A stretch of DNA of 64,000 nucleotides from Kineosporia mesophila (GTDB lineage Bacteria; Actinomycetota; Actinomycetes; Actinomycetales; Kineosporiaceae). This document shows positions 27,257 to 35,720 of this stretch, piece by piece. Made by a program: the position numbers and the translations under genes. Location of the stretch: assembly GCF_021129235.1 (NCBI RefSeq), contig NZ_JAJOMA010000006.1, positions 294,335 to 358,334 of the forward strand. The letters are read 5' to 3'. Below the pieces are notes generated by a model, which made no database searches, was not told the origin of the DNA, and was given only the letters and a program-made list of their open reading frames with translations. The first letter of the stretch is position 1. Every line of letters starts with the position of its first letter.

Positions 27257-29025
27257 CCCCGCCGGACGGTCAGATCACGCAGCGCGTCGACTCCCTGTCG
27301 CCACGTCCTGGGCGACAGCACCGATCCATTGATCTGAGGGTCTTGCTGCTGGGACCGGCGGCCCGAGGGCCGGGCCGGAGCCTGGGGTGCGCGTCCCTGC
27401 GCCTGGGCACGAGTCTGCCGGGTGGGAACCGGGGGCCGAGCCGCGCTGCCGGGCAGCGGGGTCCGGTCGGGCTGGGTGGTCCGGCCGCGCTGCGCGGGCA
27501 GTACCGACTGGGCCCGCCGGGCCGGGGTGGGTGCCGGCACCGCCGGCTGGGCCCGCTCGGGGCGCAGCGAGGGGTAGGCCTCGGCCTGGAACTCGGCCAC
27601 CTGGCGCGCGGTGCGCTCGGGCAGGGTCTCCGGCCGGGCGGGTCGCACCTCGGTACGGGAACGCGCCTGGAGATCGATCTTCGGACGCGGTCGGCGTGCG
27701 GGTGGCTGGTTCCGGGGCTGGTCGTCGAGCAGCGCGGCCGGGGAGTCCGGGGCGAACGTGCTGCGGGCGGCCCGCCTTCCGGGCCTCGCCTCGTCGGTCG
27801 GCCGCGGTGCCGGGACCGGCGTTGGAGCCGGAGCGGGCTGGGGTACCGGAGCGGGCTGGGGCACCGGCGCCGGCCGGGGTACCGGGGCGGTCCGGCCCGC
27901 TGCGCGCAGAGCCGTGGCCAGGTCCGGGTACTCGTCCACGTTCAGGGTGTCCGGCAGAGGGGTGGGTGTGTCGTCGGCCGGGGCCTCCCGCAACGACGCC
28001 CGGTTCTCGGCGCGGGTGCGGGGGGTCTGGTCGAGCGGTGGTCCCGCGGCCCGGCGGCCCGAAGGCCTGGGTGCCGGGGGCGGGTTGTCCAGATCAAGAG
28101 CAACGGACGAGGTGCTCTCCCCGGTCGTCCCGCTCACCTGGGGCAGCGGGTCGACCCGGTCTCGGACGTCGATGAGCAGCGAGTCGACCGGGGCCCCAGG
28201 GTGGTTCGGGGCCTCGGTGTCGTTCGGGGCCTCGGTGCCCGGCTCGAACTCGCTCAGCTGTTCGTAGGTGCCGGCCGGTTCCAGTTCCTGTTCCGGGTAC
28301 GTCTCGAGATGGTCAGGCGTCTCGAAACTGCCGTACTCCTGAAGGTTGTCGTCCTGCTCGGCGTCGAAGGCGGGATCGGTCGGCTGGGTCTCGTACTGCT
28401 CGGCCGAGTCCGGCCTGACCGAGTTCTGCTCGAACAGGGCGGCCAGTTGCACCGCGGCGTCTTCGCTCTCGTGCAGTTCATCGGTGTCGATGTGTTCGGG
28501 GCTGCTCACAGAAGTGGGGACGCGGGTGGGCACCACGGTGGGAACCGTGACCCCGCGCGGTCCGGCCCGGCGACGGCCACGCCGCCGGGAGCGGCGGCTC
28601 GTCGGAGCCGGTTCCTCGTCCATCATTTTCTTCCCGAAACCCAGCTGCTCGCGCAGGCTCGCCCCGATGAAACCGGTGACCCCGCTGGAGCTCCGGGCGG
28701 CCGAACGGCTCCGCCGGGACCCGGTGGAGTGAGCTGCGAACGCCTCGGCGATCTGCCCGTCCTGACCCTCCTGCCCGCAGTCGATGTCGGCGAGCATGGT
28801 CACACCCTGTGCGGTGACCCCGAGAAGCAGCTTGCGGTCGGAGATCTCGATGACCGCCAGGTTCGCCTCACGGGAGAGACCGATGCGCTCGACGATCTTC
28901 AGGCCGCTGCCGCCGTTCTCACCGTGGGCCCGGCGGGCGACGCGGGCGACGAGCCCGATCGACACCAGCACCACGATCAGGCCGCCGACGACCCGGCCCA
29001 GCATGTCCAGGTCGCCGCCCATCAT
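27253..29025 (-). CDS. fliO: FliO-like export protein with very long disordered tail
   Basis: FliO helps assemble the FliP ring. The first roughly 75 residues fit: one membrane helix (MLGRVVGGLIVVLVSIGLVA) and the small beta domain with ISDRKLLLGVTAQGVTML. The protein then continues to 590 aa, whereas FliO is normally 100-200. The tail has a basic segment (SRRSRRRGRRR), an acidic Gln/Glu/Asp-rich part and a Pro/Ala/Arg-rich part with PVPQPAP repeats, all predicted by eye to be disordered and cytoplasmic. The ATG at 29025 overlaps the fliN stop. Confidence 0.8.
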   Translation of the reverse strand: MMGGDLDMLGRVVGGLIVVLVSIGLVARVARRAHGENGGSGLKIVERIGLSREANLAVIEISDRKLLLGVTAQGVTMLADIDCGQEGQDGQIAEAFAAHSTGSRRSRSAARSSSGVTGFIGASLREQLGFGKKMMDEEPAPTSRRSRRRGRRRAGPRGVTVPTVVPTRVPTSVSSPEHIDTDELHESEDAAVQLAALFEQNSVRPDSAEQYETQPTDPAFDAEQDDNLQEYGSFETPDHLETYPEQELEPAGTYEQLSEFEPGTEAPNDTEAPNHPGAPVDSLLIDVRDRVDPLPQVSGTTGESTSSVALDLDNPPPAPRPSGRRAAGPPLDQTPRTRAENRASLREAPADDTPTPLPDTLNVDEYPDLATALRAAGRTAPVPRPAPVPQPAPVPQPAPAPTPVPAPRPTDEARPGRRAARSTFAPDSPAALLDDQPRNQPPARRPRPKIDLQARSRTEVRPARPETLPERTARQVAEFQAEAYPSLRPERAQPAVPAPTPARRAQSVLPAQRGRTTQPDRTPLPGSAARPPVPTRQTRAQAQGRAPQAPARPSGRRSQQQDPQINGSVLSPRTWRQGVDALRDLTVRRG

Positions 29026-29828
29026 GTCGCGTCCCGGGTGACGATCTCGGTGATGCGCAGGCCGAAGCTCTCGTCCACGACCACGACCTCGCCGCGGGCC
29101 AGCAGGGTGCCGTTGACCAGCAGGTCGGCCGGGGAACCGGCGAGGCGATCGAGCTCCACCACGTCGCCGGGGGCGAGTGCGAGCAACTGGCGCACCGACA
29201 TCCGGGTCCGGCCGAGCTCGCAGGTCACCTCCATCTCGACGTCGCGCAGCATCTCGATGCCCCAGCTGTTGCCGCCGGTGCCCACGGCCGGGCGGGAACC
29301 GCCCTGGGCGGGTACCGACGCGGCGGGCGGGGCCATCTGGGTCAGGGACAGGCCGACGACCGCGCTCGTCGTACCCTCCGGACCGGCCAGCGGAAGGATG
29401 ACAGTGGTACCGCCGGTGAGGACGTCGAGGCATCCCTCGACGGGGGTCGCGGTCGGGTCGCCGTCCAGCCGGCCGCCCAGCGAACTGGCAATCGAATCGA
29501 GCGCCGGGCGCAGGGCCTGGGCGGGCTCGAGCGTGCCGAACGGGGTGCCGGCGAGGGCGTCGACCAGCTCCTGGCCGACGACCAGGAGCACCTTGCCCTC
29601 GATCCCGCCGGAGAGGAATGCCGTGATCGCAGCCCCCGCCGGTTCGGGCAGGGTGGCCTGATCCGGTTCGTGGACGGGATCGCCGATGGTCAGCGGTGAC
29701 GCGGACGGAATCTGCGGCAGGGCTTCCCGCACGGCCCCGATGGCGGCCTGGACCGCGGCGTCCCGGTTGCCGACGCCGGCGTCGCCGCTGCGCTGCTCAG
29801 GAACTAGGGGTGAGGCGGAGAAAGACAT
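29022..29828 (-). CDS. fliN: Flagellar motor switch protein FliN (FliY-like length)
   Basis: A 268-aa C-ring protein. The C-terminal roughly 75 residues form the SpoA/FliN domain (ELGRTRMSVRQLLALAPGDV, then VVVDESFGLRITEI). The 180-residue N-terminal part, with a CheC-like pattern (AFLSGGIEGKVLLVVGQELV), makes it FliY-sized rather than a short FliN. A phosphatase E-x2-N helix is not clearly kept. GAGG stands 7 nt before the ATG. fliM lies 143 nt upstream. Confidence 0.88.
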   Translation of the reverse strand: MSFSASPLVPEQRSGDAGVGNRDAAVQAAIGAVREALPQIPSASPLTIGDPVHEPDQATLPEPAGAAITAFLSGGIEGKVLLVVGQELVDALAGTPFGTLEPAQALRPALDSIASSLGGRLDGDPTATPVEGCLDVLTGGTTVILPLAGPEGTTSAVVGLSLTQMAPPAASVPAQGGSRPAVGTGGNSWGIEMLRDVEMEVTCELGRTRMSVRQLLALAPGDVVELDRLAGSPADLLVNGTLLARGEVVVVDESFGLRITEIVTRDAT

Positions 29829-29971
29829 GAGGGGTCCTCGGTATGCGTGAGTCAGATGTTCGAGGTGGCTTCCATGCTGTTTCTCGGCTGCATCCCTGCG
29901 CTGATTGAGCTATCCGGGTGATCCGGCTGAAAAAAGCTTTCAGCCCGGTGCCGGGGGCTGTGCGTGGTCCG
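29829..29971 (-). other. fliM-fliN spacer
   Basis: A 143-base gap inside an otherwise tightly packed operon. It holds the fliN ribosome binding site and no gene. No convincing hairpin or promoter was identified. Confidence 0.4.
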
Positions 29972-30892
29972 TCACTGTTCCTGCGGGTCGACGATCAGCG
30001 CCGCCAGCTGCTTGCCCGAGGCGCCCGGGATCGCGTACCCGAAGGTGGAGGTCGCCGAGGTCACCTCCAGCGGCTTGGACGTGCGGTGACCCAGGCCGAT
30101 CACGTCGCCGACGGCCAGGCGGCCGATCTGCGACGAGCTCATCCGGATCGGGTCGAAGCGGATGGACACGTCCACCTCGACATCATTGAGCCGCCGGGTG
30201 GTCTTGGCCGCCGCCGCGGAACGCTGCTTCTGCTTCTCGCCGCGGTCCTGCGAGCGGGTGGCCTGTTCCAGCGCCGGCTGCAGCATCGCGTACGGCATGC
30301 AGAGGTCCATGGTGTTGATCCGCTCACCCATGACCAGCTGCATGCGGGCCACGATCACCGGGTCGGTGGCCGCGGCGGCCTGCACGAACTGGGCGTTGCT
30401 CTCCAGGGTGAGCAACTGCGGGCGGGTGACCGCGATCGGTTCCATCGCGTAGGCGAACTCGCGCAGCGCCCGGCCCATCAGATGCCGGATCAGCATCTGC
30501 TCGATGTCCGTCAGCTGACGCTCCGGCTGCTCGTCCACCCCGCGCCCACCCAGCAGATGGTCGATCATGACCATCAGAGTGCTGAGGTCGAGACTCATCA
30601 ACGCCTTGCCCTGCAACGGTTCCAGCGACATCACGGCGCAGATGCTCGCCTCGGGCAGCCCGGTGAGGAACTCGTCGTAGCTCATTTCCTCGACCTGGAT
30701 GAGGCTGAGCACGCTGACCGCACGCAGACTGGTCGTCAGCACGGTGGTTGCCTGCCGGCCGAAGGTCTGCATCGCGACCTTCAGCAGGTGGGCATCCTCC
30801 CGGGCCAGCCTGACCGGCCGGCGGAAGTCATAGGTTCGAGCACCCGCCCGTGGGCGTCTGCCCGTGCTGGTCGCCTGATTGGAGTAGCCCAC
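29972..30892 (-). CDS. fliM: Flagellar motor switch protein FliM
   Basis: A 306-aa C-ring protein with the FliM middle domain (YDEFLTGLPEASICAVM, then LSTLMVMIDHLLGGRG) and a C-terminal SpoA domain (MSSSQIGRLAVGDVIGLG). The usual N-terminal CheY-binding helix (LSQ-x-EID-x-L) is absent: the protein begins GYSNQATSTGRRPRAGARTY. The GTG at 30892 has no ribosome binding site, but a sigma-28-like promoter ends 7 nt upstream, suggesting a leaderless transcript. A TetR/oxidoreductase insertion separates it from fliL. Confidence 0.93.
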   Translation of the reverse strand: MGYSNQATSTGRRPRAGARTYDFRRPVRLAREDAHLLKVAMQTFGRQATTVLTTSLRAVSVLSLIQVEEMSYDEFLTGLPEASICAVMSLEPLQGKALMSLDLSTLMVMIDHLLGGRGVDEQPERQLTDIEQMLIRHLMGRALREFAYAMEPIAVTRPQLLTLESNAQFVQAAAATDPVIVARMQLVMGERINTMDLCMPYAMLQPALEQATRSQDRGEKQKQRSAAAAKTTRRLNDVEVDVSIRFDPIRMSSSQIGRLAVGDVIGLGHRTSKPLEVTSATSTFGYAIPGASGKQLAALIVDPQEQ

Positions 30893-30899
30893 GAAAAGT

Positions 30900-30927
30900 C
30901 CATCGGTGGGTTCCCCGAATTCCTTTA
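30900..30927 (-). promoter_or_regulatory. Sigma-28-like promoter of fliM
   Basis: On the minus strand, TAAA (30927-30924) is followed after 16 nt by ACCGATGG (30907-30900), close to the sigma-28 pattern TAAA-N15-GCCGATAA. The -10 end is only 7 nt from the fliM GTG, so transcription should start at or within a base or two of the start codon. Confidence 0.5.
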
Positions 30928-30940
30928 ACCCGCGCTCCGG

Positions 30941-31524
30941 TCAGCTCCTCACGAGATGGGCGAGCGTGCTGATCATGAGCCGGTCGAGGCGGTCGGGCCA
31001 GGGGAACGTGTGCATGAGGTCCCGCTGGTGGGCAAGGCCGTGCAGGCCCGGCCACAGACTCATCGCATCCTCGGAAGATCCCGAGCAGCTGGACCTTCCG
31101 GACACCACGCAGTCACGCAGGACCGTGTTCGGAACACCCGGCACCGATGTGGTCCGGGCGTCGCCGGACATCGTGCGGTACCTCCCGGGACAGTCCCGGG
31201 CGAAGTCCAGGTAGGCCAGGCCGACCGCCCCGAGCCGGGCCACCGGGTCGTCGCCGTTGATGCCTGCAGCTCTCGTTCCAGCTCGGCGAACGCATGGCGG
31301 ACGACGGCCGGCACGACAGCCGGCCGGTCGGGGAAGTGCGAACAGATGGACGGCGCCGTAATCCCGACCCGGCGGGCGACCGAGCGCAGGCCGACGGCGC
31401 GCTCGTCGCCGGTCTTGTCGAGCAGGGCCAGGGCGGCGGCCACGATCTCTCCCCGCAGACGCTCGCCCTCTCCCCGCCGGTTGCGGCGGCGACCTGAGAT
31501 GGCGTTGCCCTGGACTTTCGGCAT
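30941..31524 (-). pseudogene. Frameshifted TetR-family regulator
   Basis: The N-terminal HTH (LRSVARRVGITAPSICSHF) reads from ATG 31524. The rest of the domain (ARLGAVGLAYLDFARDCPG to WPGLHGLAHQRDLM), of the WHG type of TetR C-terminus, continues in another frame that starts within 31243 and ends at 30941. The switch falls near 31262-31268, within the Leu-Gln-Ala/Gly-Ile-Asn-Gly codons. The C-terminal part also looks about 20 residues short. It is divergent from the quinone oxidoreductase it probably controlled. Either decay or a single sequencing error would explain it. Confidence 0.75.
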
Positions 31525-31534
31525 GCCATCGAGC

Positions 31535-31545
31535 TTACGACGTAA
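31535..31545. promoter_or_regulatory. Candidate TetR operator
   Basis: A perfect palindrome, TTACG-A-CGTAA, lies 11 nt upstream of the TetR start and in the divergent promoter region of the oxidoreductase gene. Related half-sites (CGTAA, TGTAAG) occur at 31556-31590. The function is inferred from position. Confidence 0.4.
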
Positions 31546-31630
31546 AACTCAAACACGTAACCTTGCGAGCGTTAGGCAACGCATGTAAGTTTTTGATCGC
31601 GTCGAAGACGAGGTCTACCGAGGAGCCACG

Positions 31631-32671
31631 ATGAACAGCACCGTCACCGCCACCGAGATTCTTCTGCCGGGTCCGGTCGAGCCGGAGGGCCTGCTGGTCC
31701 GCAGCCGCGAACTGCCGCAGCCGGGCACCGGGCAGGTCGTGCTGCGGATGGAGGCCACCGGGGTCTCGTTCGCCGAGCAGCAGATGCGCCGCGGCAAGTA
31801 CTACGACCAGCCGGCGTTCCCCTTCGTGCCCGGCTACGACGTGGTCGGCACGGTGGTCGCGGTGGGGGCGGACGGGGACGCCGCCCAGGTCGGCCGGCGG
31901 GTCGCCGCAGTCACCAAGACCGGGGCCTGGGCCAGCCATCTGGTGCTCGATGCGGCCGACCTGGTGCCCGTGCCCGCCGGTGTCGATCTGGCCGCGGTGG
32001 AGACGGTGGTGGTCAACGGGGTGACCGCCTGGCAGATGCTGCACCGCACCGCGAAGGTGGCCAGGGGCGGCACGATCGTGGTGCTGGGCGCCAACGGCGG
32101 GGTCGGCACGACGCTGGTGCAGCTGGCCCGCCACGCGGGCATCACCGTGATCGGCACCGCGTCGCCGCGCAACCACCAGGCCGTGCGGGACCTGGACGCG
32201 ATCCCGGTCGACTACCGCGACCCCGACCTCTACGAGCGCATCCGCGAGATCGCTCCCGACGGGGTGGACGCGGTCTTCGACCACGTGGGCGGCGAGGGCC
32301 TGGTGAAGTCGTGGCAGTTGCTGCGGCGCGGCGGCACGCTGGTCTCCTACGGCACCGCGGCGACCAAGGACGAGGAGGGCAACTCGCAGTTGCCGGTGCT
32401 CATGCTCTTCGCCCGGCTCGCGCTGTGGAACTACCTGCCCAACGGCCGGGGCGCCCACTTCTACAACTTCTGGGCCGGCCGTCGGTTCCGCACCGCCACC
32501 CACCGGGCCCGGCTCGCCGAAGACCTGACCCAGGTGCTGCGTCTGCTCGCCGACGGTGCCATCACGCCGCTGATCGCCGCGACGTTCCCGCTCTCCGAGA
32601 CGGCGGCCGCGCTGACCCTCGCGGAGTCGCGCACCGTTGCCGGCAAGGTTGTGCTGCTCCCCGACGCATGA
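31631..32671 (+). CDS. Zinc-free MDR-family (quinone-type) oxidoreductase
   Basis: A 346-aa member of the medium-chain dehydrogenase/reductase family, quinone-oxidoreductase branch. The N-terminal GroES-like domain contains FVPGYDVVGTVVAVG. The Rossmann loop is VVLGANGGVGTT, for NAD(P)H. The cysteine ligands of zinc alcohol dehydrogenases are absent. It probably reduces quinones or enones; the substrate is unknown. With the divergent TetR gene it forms a cassette inserted between fliL and fliM. It is convergent with fliL. Confidence 0.85.
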   Translation: MNSTVTATEILLPGPVEPEGLLVRSRELPQPGTGQVVLRMEATGVSFAEQQMRRGKYYDQPAFPFVPGYDVVGTVVAVGADGDAAQVGRRVAAVTKTGAWASHLVLDAADLVPVPAGVDLAAVETVVVNGVTAWQMLHRTAKVARGGTIVVLGANGGVGTTLVQLARHAGITVIGTASPRNHQAVRDLDAIPVDYRDPDLYERIREIAPDGVDAVFDHVGGEGLVKSWQLLRRGGTLVSYGTAATKDEEGNSQLPVLMLFARLALWNYLPNGRGAHFYNFWAGRRFRTATHRARLAEDLTQVLRLLADGAITPLIAATFPLSETAAALTLAESRTVAGKVVLLPDA

Positions 32672-32686
32672 TCGGCCTCCACCACC

Positions 32687-32722
32687 GCGCGTGCCGCCCC
32701 CTCGGAAGGGAACGACACGCGC
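32687..32722. terminator. Hairpin between convergent oxidoreductase and fliL
   Basis: Arms GCGCGTG and CACGCGC with a 22-nt loop lie in the 67-bp gap between convergent genes. There is no T run. It may end transcription from either side. Confidence 0.35.
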
Positions 32723-32738
32723 AGCCGGGCGAATACCC

Positions 32739-33323
32739 TTACTGCATCACGAACTCGGTGAAGTAGACGTCGTACACCTCGGGTTGAACGGTGAGCGCGG
32801 CGGCCCGCTTCTCCGCCTGGGCGGCGGTCAGATCGTCGGTCTCCTTGACCTTTCCGCCACTGACCGACTCGTTGGCCTTCTCGATCTCCTCGTGGGTGAT
32901 CTTGTCGTGCGGCAAGTAGGCCAGCTTGATACGTGCCACCAGTTCCTTCTTGGCGGCATCCTTACCCTCGGCCGATGTCAGTTCCTTGACGGTCAGGTTG
33001 CTGAACACATTGATGACCTGGTCCAGAGCCATGGAACCGTCGGGTGTCTCCTTCACATCGGCCGTGGGTTGCAGGGCTATGCCGATCTTGAGGAAGTGTG
33101 CCCCGGCCAGGTTGACCGTGATCGAGTCAAGAGGGGCAACCGTTCCGGGAGTGGGGGCGGGAAGCGCCTTGGCGGCCCCGGAGCTGTCCTCCTTCGGCTT
33201 CAGCACGAAGAAATAGGCAGCGGCGAGCACCAGCACGATGACGGGCAGCGCAATGATGATGAGCTTCTTACGGCCCCCACCCTTGGCCTCCTCGTCAACC
33301 TCCTTCTCGTCTCCCTTGGCCAT
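32739..33323 (-). CDS. fliL: Flagellar basal-body protein FliL
   Basis: A 194-aa single-pass membrane protein that sits around the stator at the basal body. A charged N-terminus precedes the helix KLIIIALPVIVLVLAAAYFF (about 20-39) and the extracellular FliL domain, ending with VYDVYFTEFVMQ as in the family. AGGAGG precedes the ATG. It follows motB by 81 nt and is the last gene before the inserted TetR cassette. Confidence 0.92.
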   Translation of the reverse strand: MAKGDEKEVDEEAKGGGRKKLIIIALPVIVLVLAAAYFFVLKPKEDSSGAAKALPAPTPGTVAPLDSITVNLAGAHFLKIGIALQPTADVKETPDGSMALDQVINVFSNLTVKELTSAEGKDAAKKELVARIKLAYLPHDKITHEEIEKANESVSGGKVKETDDLTAAQAEKRAAALTVQPEVYDVYFTEFVMQ

Positions 33324-33404
33324 GTTCCGTCTCCTCCTGAGGTCAGTTCATCCGTGAGCTGGTCGGGTCTTCCGTGGTGGCTTCCCTGCCGGTACTGCGA
33401 GAAG

Positions 33405-34322
33405 TCAGTCGCTGCTGGAACCTGACGAGTTGCCGAGCTCCTCGACCGACTGGCCGGCCGAGTCGTCGACCTGGGCCAGCACGATGATCTGGACCCGCCG
33501 GTTCCGGGCCAGCGCCTTCGGGTCGCTAGCCGGCAGAAGGGGCTCGGTGTCCGCGAATCCGGTGGAGGACATCCGTCCGTACGGGATCTTGTCGCGGGTG
33601 TTCATGTAGATCAGCACCCGGTTGGCGCGACTGCTGGAGAGGTCCCAGTTGCTCGGGAACTGGGCGGTGTGAATCGGAATCGAGTTGGTGTGGCCCTCGA
33701 TGCTCAGCTGGTTGGGCAACTGCCGCAGCGTCGGTCCCAGGGCCCTGAGGATCTTCCGCCCCTGGGGTTCCAGCGTGTCGCTACCACTCTTGAACAGGAC
33801 GTTGTCGGTGGCGATGGTGACCACCAGGCCACGCTCGTTGAACCGGAAGGTCGCCCCGTTCTTCAGGCCGGCCTTCTGGAGAGCCTTCTTCAGGTTGTCC
33901 CGGGCCTTCTTGAGGTTGTTCACCTCGCCCTTGACCTGAGCATCCTGGGTCGCTTTGGCCAGCTCGGCGACCTTCTTCGGGTCGATGTTGCCCAGGTTGC
34001 CGCTGGAGCCCGAGGTGCCGTCAGTCTTCTGGTTGCCGGAAGAGCCGGCCAGGTTCGGATCGTCCGGCGCGACCGCGCCACCCGCGTCCAGCAGTGCGGT
34101 GCCGCCCTCGAGAATCTGCGCCGGGGCCCCGAAACCGCTCGCCAGACCGGTCTTCAACTCGGCGAAACGCTTCTCGTCGACCTGGCTGATGGCGAAGAGC
34201 ACGATGAAGAGCACCATCAGCAGGGTCATCATGTCGGCGTAGCTGACCAGCCAGCGCTCGTGGTTCTCGTGCTCCTCGTGTTCTTCCTCATGACCGCGTC
34301 GCTTGCCGCCGCCCCCGCTCAT
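33405..34322 (-). CDS. motB: Flagellar stator protein MotB
   Basis: A 305-aa stator subunit. Asp30 in VSYADMMTLLMVLF is the ion-binding residue, and the segment is of the proton type. The OmpA-like peptidoglycan-binding domain (IEGHTNSIPIHT, then SSSRANRVLIYM) occupies about 170-285. The N-terminus is rich in His and Glu. The ATG overlaps the motA stop by 1 nt (TAATG). Confidence 0.94.
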   Translation of the reverse strand: MSGGGGKRRGHEEEHEEHENHERWLVSYADMMTLLMVLFIVLFAISQVDEKRFAELKTGLASGFGAPAQILEGGTALLDAGGAVAPDDPNLAGSSGNQKTDGTSGSSGNLGNIDPKKVAELAKATQDAQVKGEVNNLKKARDNLKKALQKAGLKNGATFRFNERGLVVTIATDNVLFKSGSDTLEPQGRKILRALGPTLRQLPNQLSIEGHTNSIPIHTAQFPSNWDLSSSRANRVLIYMNTRDKIPYGRMSSTGFADTEPLLPASDPKALARNRRVQIIVLAQVDDSAGQSVEELGNSSGSSSD

Positions 34323-35095
34323 TAGGCCGCCTCACGCACTTCGTTCGGGCCTGTCGGTGTCATCTTCGACCGCAGCTTGGTGGCGACCACGCGCGGGTTC
34401 GAGCCGGCCTGGATCGCCAGCACACCGTCGATGACCAGTTCCATCTTGGCCGCCTCCTGAGCCGCCAGGTACTTGATGCGCTTGCCCCAGGGCAGGAACA
34501 TCACGTTGGCCGACATGACACCCCACAGGGTGGCGACGAACGCGCCGGCGATCAGGTGGCCGAGTTTGTCCGGCTGGCTGAGGTTCTCCAGCACGTGGAT
34601 CAGACCGATGACGGTACCGACGATGCCGATGGTGGGTGCGTAACCACCCGCGTCGGTCCAGAAGCCCGAGCCCAGGGCGGCGGATGCCTTCTTCGCCCGC
34701 ACCTCGGCCATCAGGATGTCGTACAGGTCGTCGGGGTCGGTGCCGTCGACAGCCATCTGGAGACCCCGCTGCATGAACGGGTCCTCGATCGTGTCCATCT
34801 CCGACTCCAGCGAGAGAAGCCCTTCGCGCCGGGCCTTCTCGGCCATCTTGACCAGGGGCTCGACCACCTCCTCGTGCTTCGGCGGCTTCGCGGTGAACGC
34901 GTAGATCAGCCACTTGAAGCCGGTCAGCATCGACGAGATCGTGCCGCCGGCCAGGCAGGCGCCGAACGTACCCACGATGACCAGCATCATGGCCGGGATC
35001 AGGAAGATCGCCATCGGGCTGGAGCCCTCGAGGATCATCGAGGTGAAGATGGCGCCCATGGCGACCACCAGGCCGACAATCGTTGCTACATCCAT
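34322..35095 (-). CDS. motA: Flagellar stator protein MotA
   Basis: A 257-aa protein with four membrane helices and a cytoplasmic loop that presses on FliG. The signatures are ARREGLLSLESEMDTIEDPF in the loop and YAPTIGIVGTVIGLIHVLEN in the third helix, with its conserved Pro. GGGAGGTG before the ATG overlaps the end of flbD. Together with MotB it forms the proton channel. Confidence 0.94.
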   Translation of the reverse strand: MDVATIVGLVVAMGAIFTSMILEGSSPMAIFLIPAMMLVIVGTFGACLAGGTISSMLTGFKWLIYAFTAKPPKHEEVVEPLVKMAEKARREGLLSLESEMDTIEDPFMQRGLQMAVDGTDPDDLYDILMAEVRAKKASAALGSGFWTDAGGYAPTIGIVGTVIGLIHVLENLSQPDKLGHLIAGAFVATLWGVMSANVMFLPWGKRIKYLAAQEAAKMELVIDGVLAIQAGSNPRVVATKLRSKMTPTGPNEVREAA

Positions 35096-35098
35096 GGC

Positions 35099-35443
35099 TC
35101 ACACCTCCCGGGAAGGCAGCCGCAGAACCCGGCCGAAAGTCGATTCATGTGCCGAGCGTTCCGCTGTGGAGGCGGCATCCGCGGTCGCGGCGTCGTCGCC
35201 GTACCGGGTGAGAGTGAGGGCAGCGGCCGCGACCGACGCGCGCCAGCTGCGGACCAGATCGACGACCTGCGCCAGTGGCTCTTCGACGACCAGCTTGTGG
35301 CCGTCCACGAGGGTGATGACGGTGTCGGGCGTCGCCTCGGCGCGCTCGATCAGGTCAGGGTTGACGGCTATGGCCACCCCGTTACCCAGTCGGGTCACAA
35401 TGATCACGCGAAGATCCATCCTTGGAGTTGTCGGGCCGTCCAT
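35099..35443 (-). CDS. flbD: FlbD-family flagellar protein
   Basis: A 114-aa small cytoplasmic protein. The core, VTRLGNGVAIAVNPDLIE and ATPDTVITLVDGHKLVVEE, is the FlbD/SwrD family signature; in Bacillus the relative (SwrD) raises stator power. The C-terminal 40 residues are an extra Ala/Thr/Ser-rich tail. ATG 35443 has AGGGA about 9 nt upstream; ATG 35419 would give a start closer to short family members. Confidence 0.85.
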   Translation of the reverse strand: MDGPTTPRMDLRVIIVTRLGNGVAIAVNPDLIERAEATPDTVITLVDGHKLVVEEPLAQVVDLVRSWRASVAAAALTLTRYGDDAATADAASTAERSAHESTFGRVLRLPSREV

Positions 35444-35665
35444 TGGCCTCGTCCCTTTGGTTCGGCATCGCAGCGTGGGGATTGAGACGTTCGGGGGGCG
35501 GCTGGTCCGGTCGGGCTACCGAAAATTTCCCCGCCTCACGGAAGGTGCCCCGGCTGGGGCGAAAACGCCCTTTCCGTGCGGTTACCCGGGGCCGAACGGT
35601 GGACCGGCCGAAAGAGGGCCCCGGTCCGGACGCGTACGTCGGTAACCCGTCCGGGTGACACGCCA

Positions 35666-35702
35666 GAGGGCCACCGGCCGCGCAGTGCGACCGATGGCCC
35701 TC
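35666..35702 (-). terminator. Hairpin after flgE
   Basis: Arms GAGGGCCA and TGGCCCTC enclose a loop that can pair further (CCGG with CCGA). It begins 19 nt after the flgE stop. There is no U tract. It may separate the hook genes from flbD-motAB in part. Confidence 0.5.
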
Positions 35703-35720
35703 GTCGGTGAGGTGTTGTCA

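Noticed and set aside
27343..29661. Plus-strand frame opposite fliO and fliN
   Set aside because: Composition mirrors the Pro/Ala-rich FliO tail; no start signal or domain.
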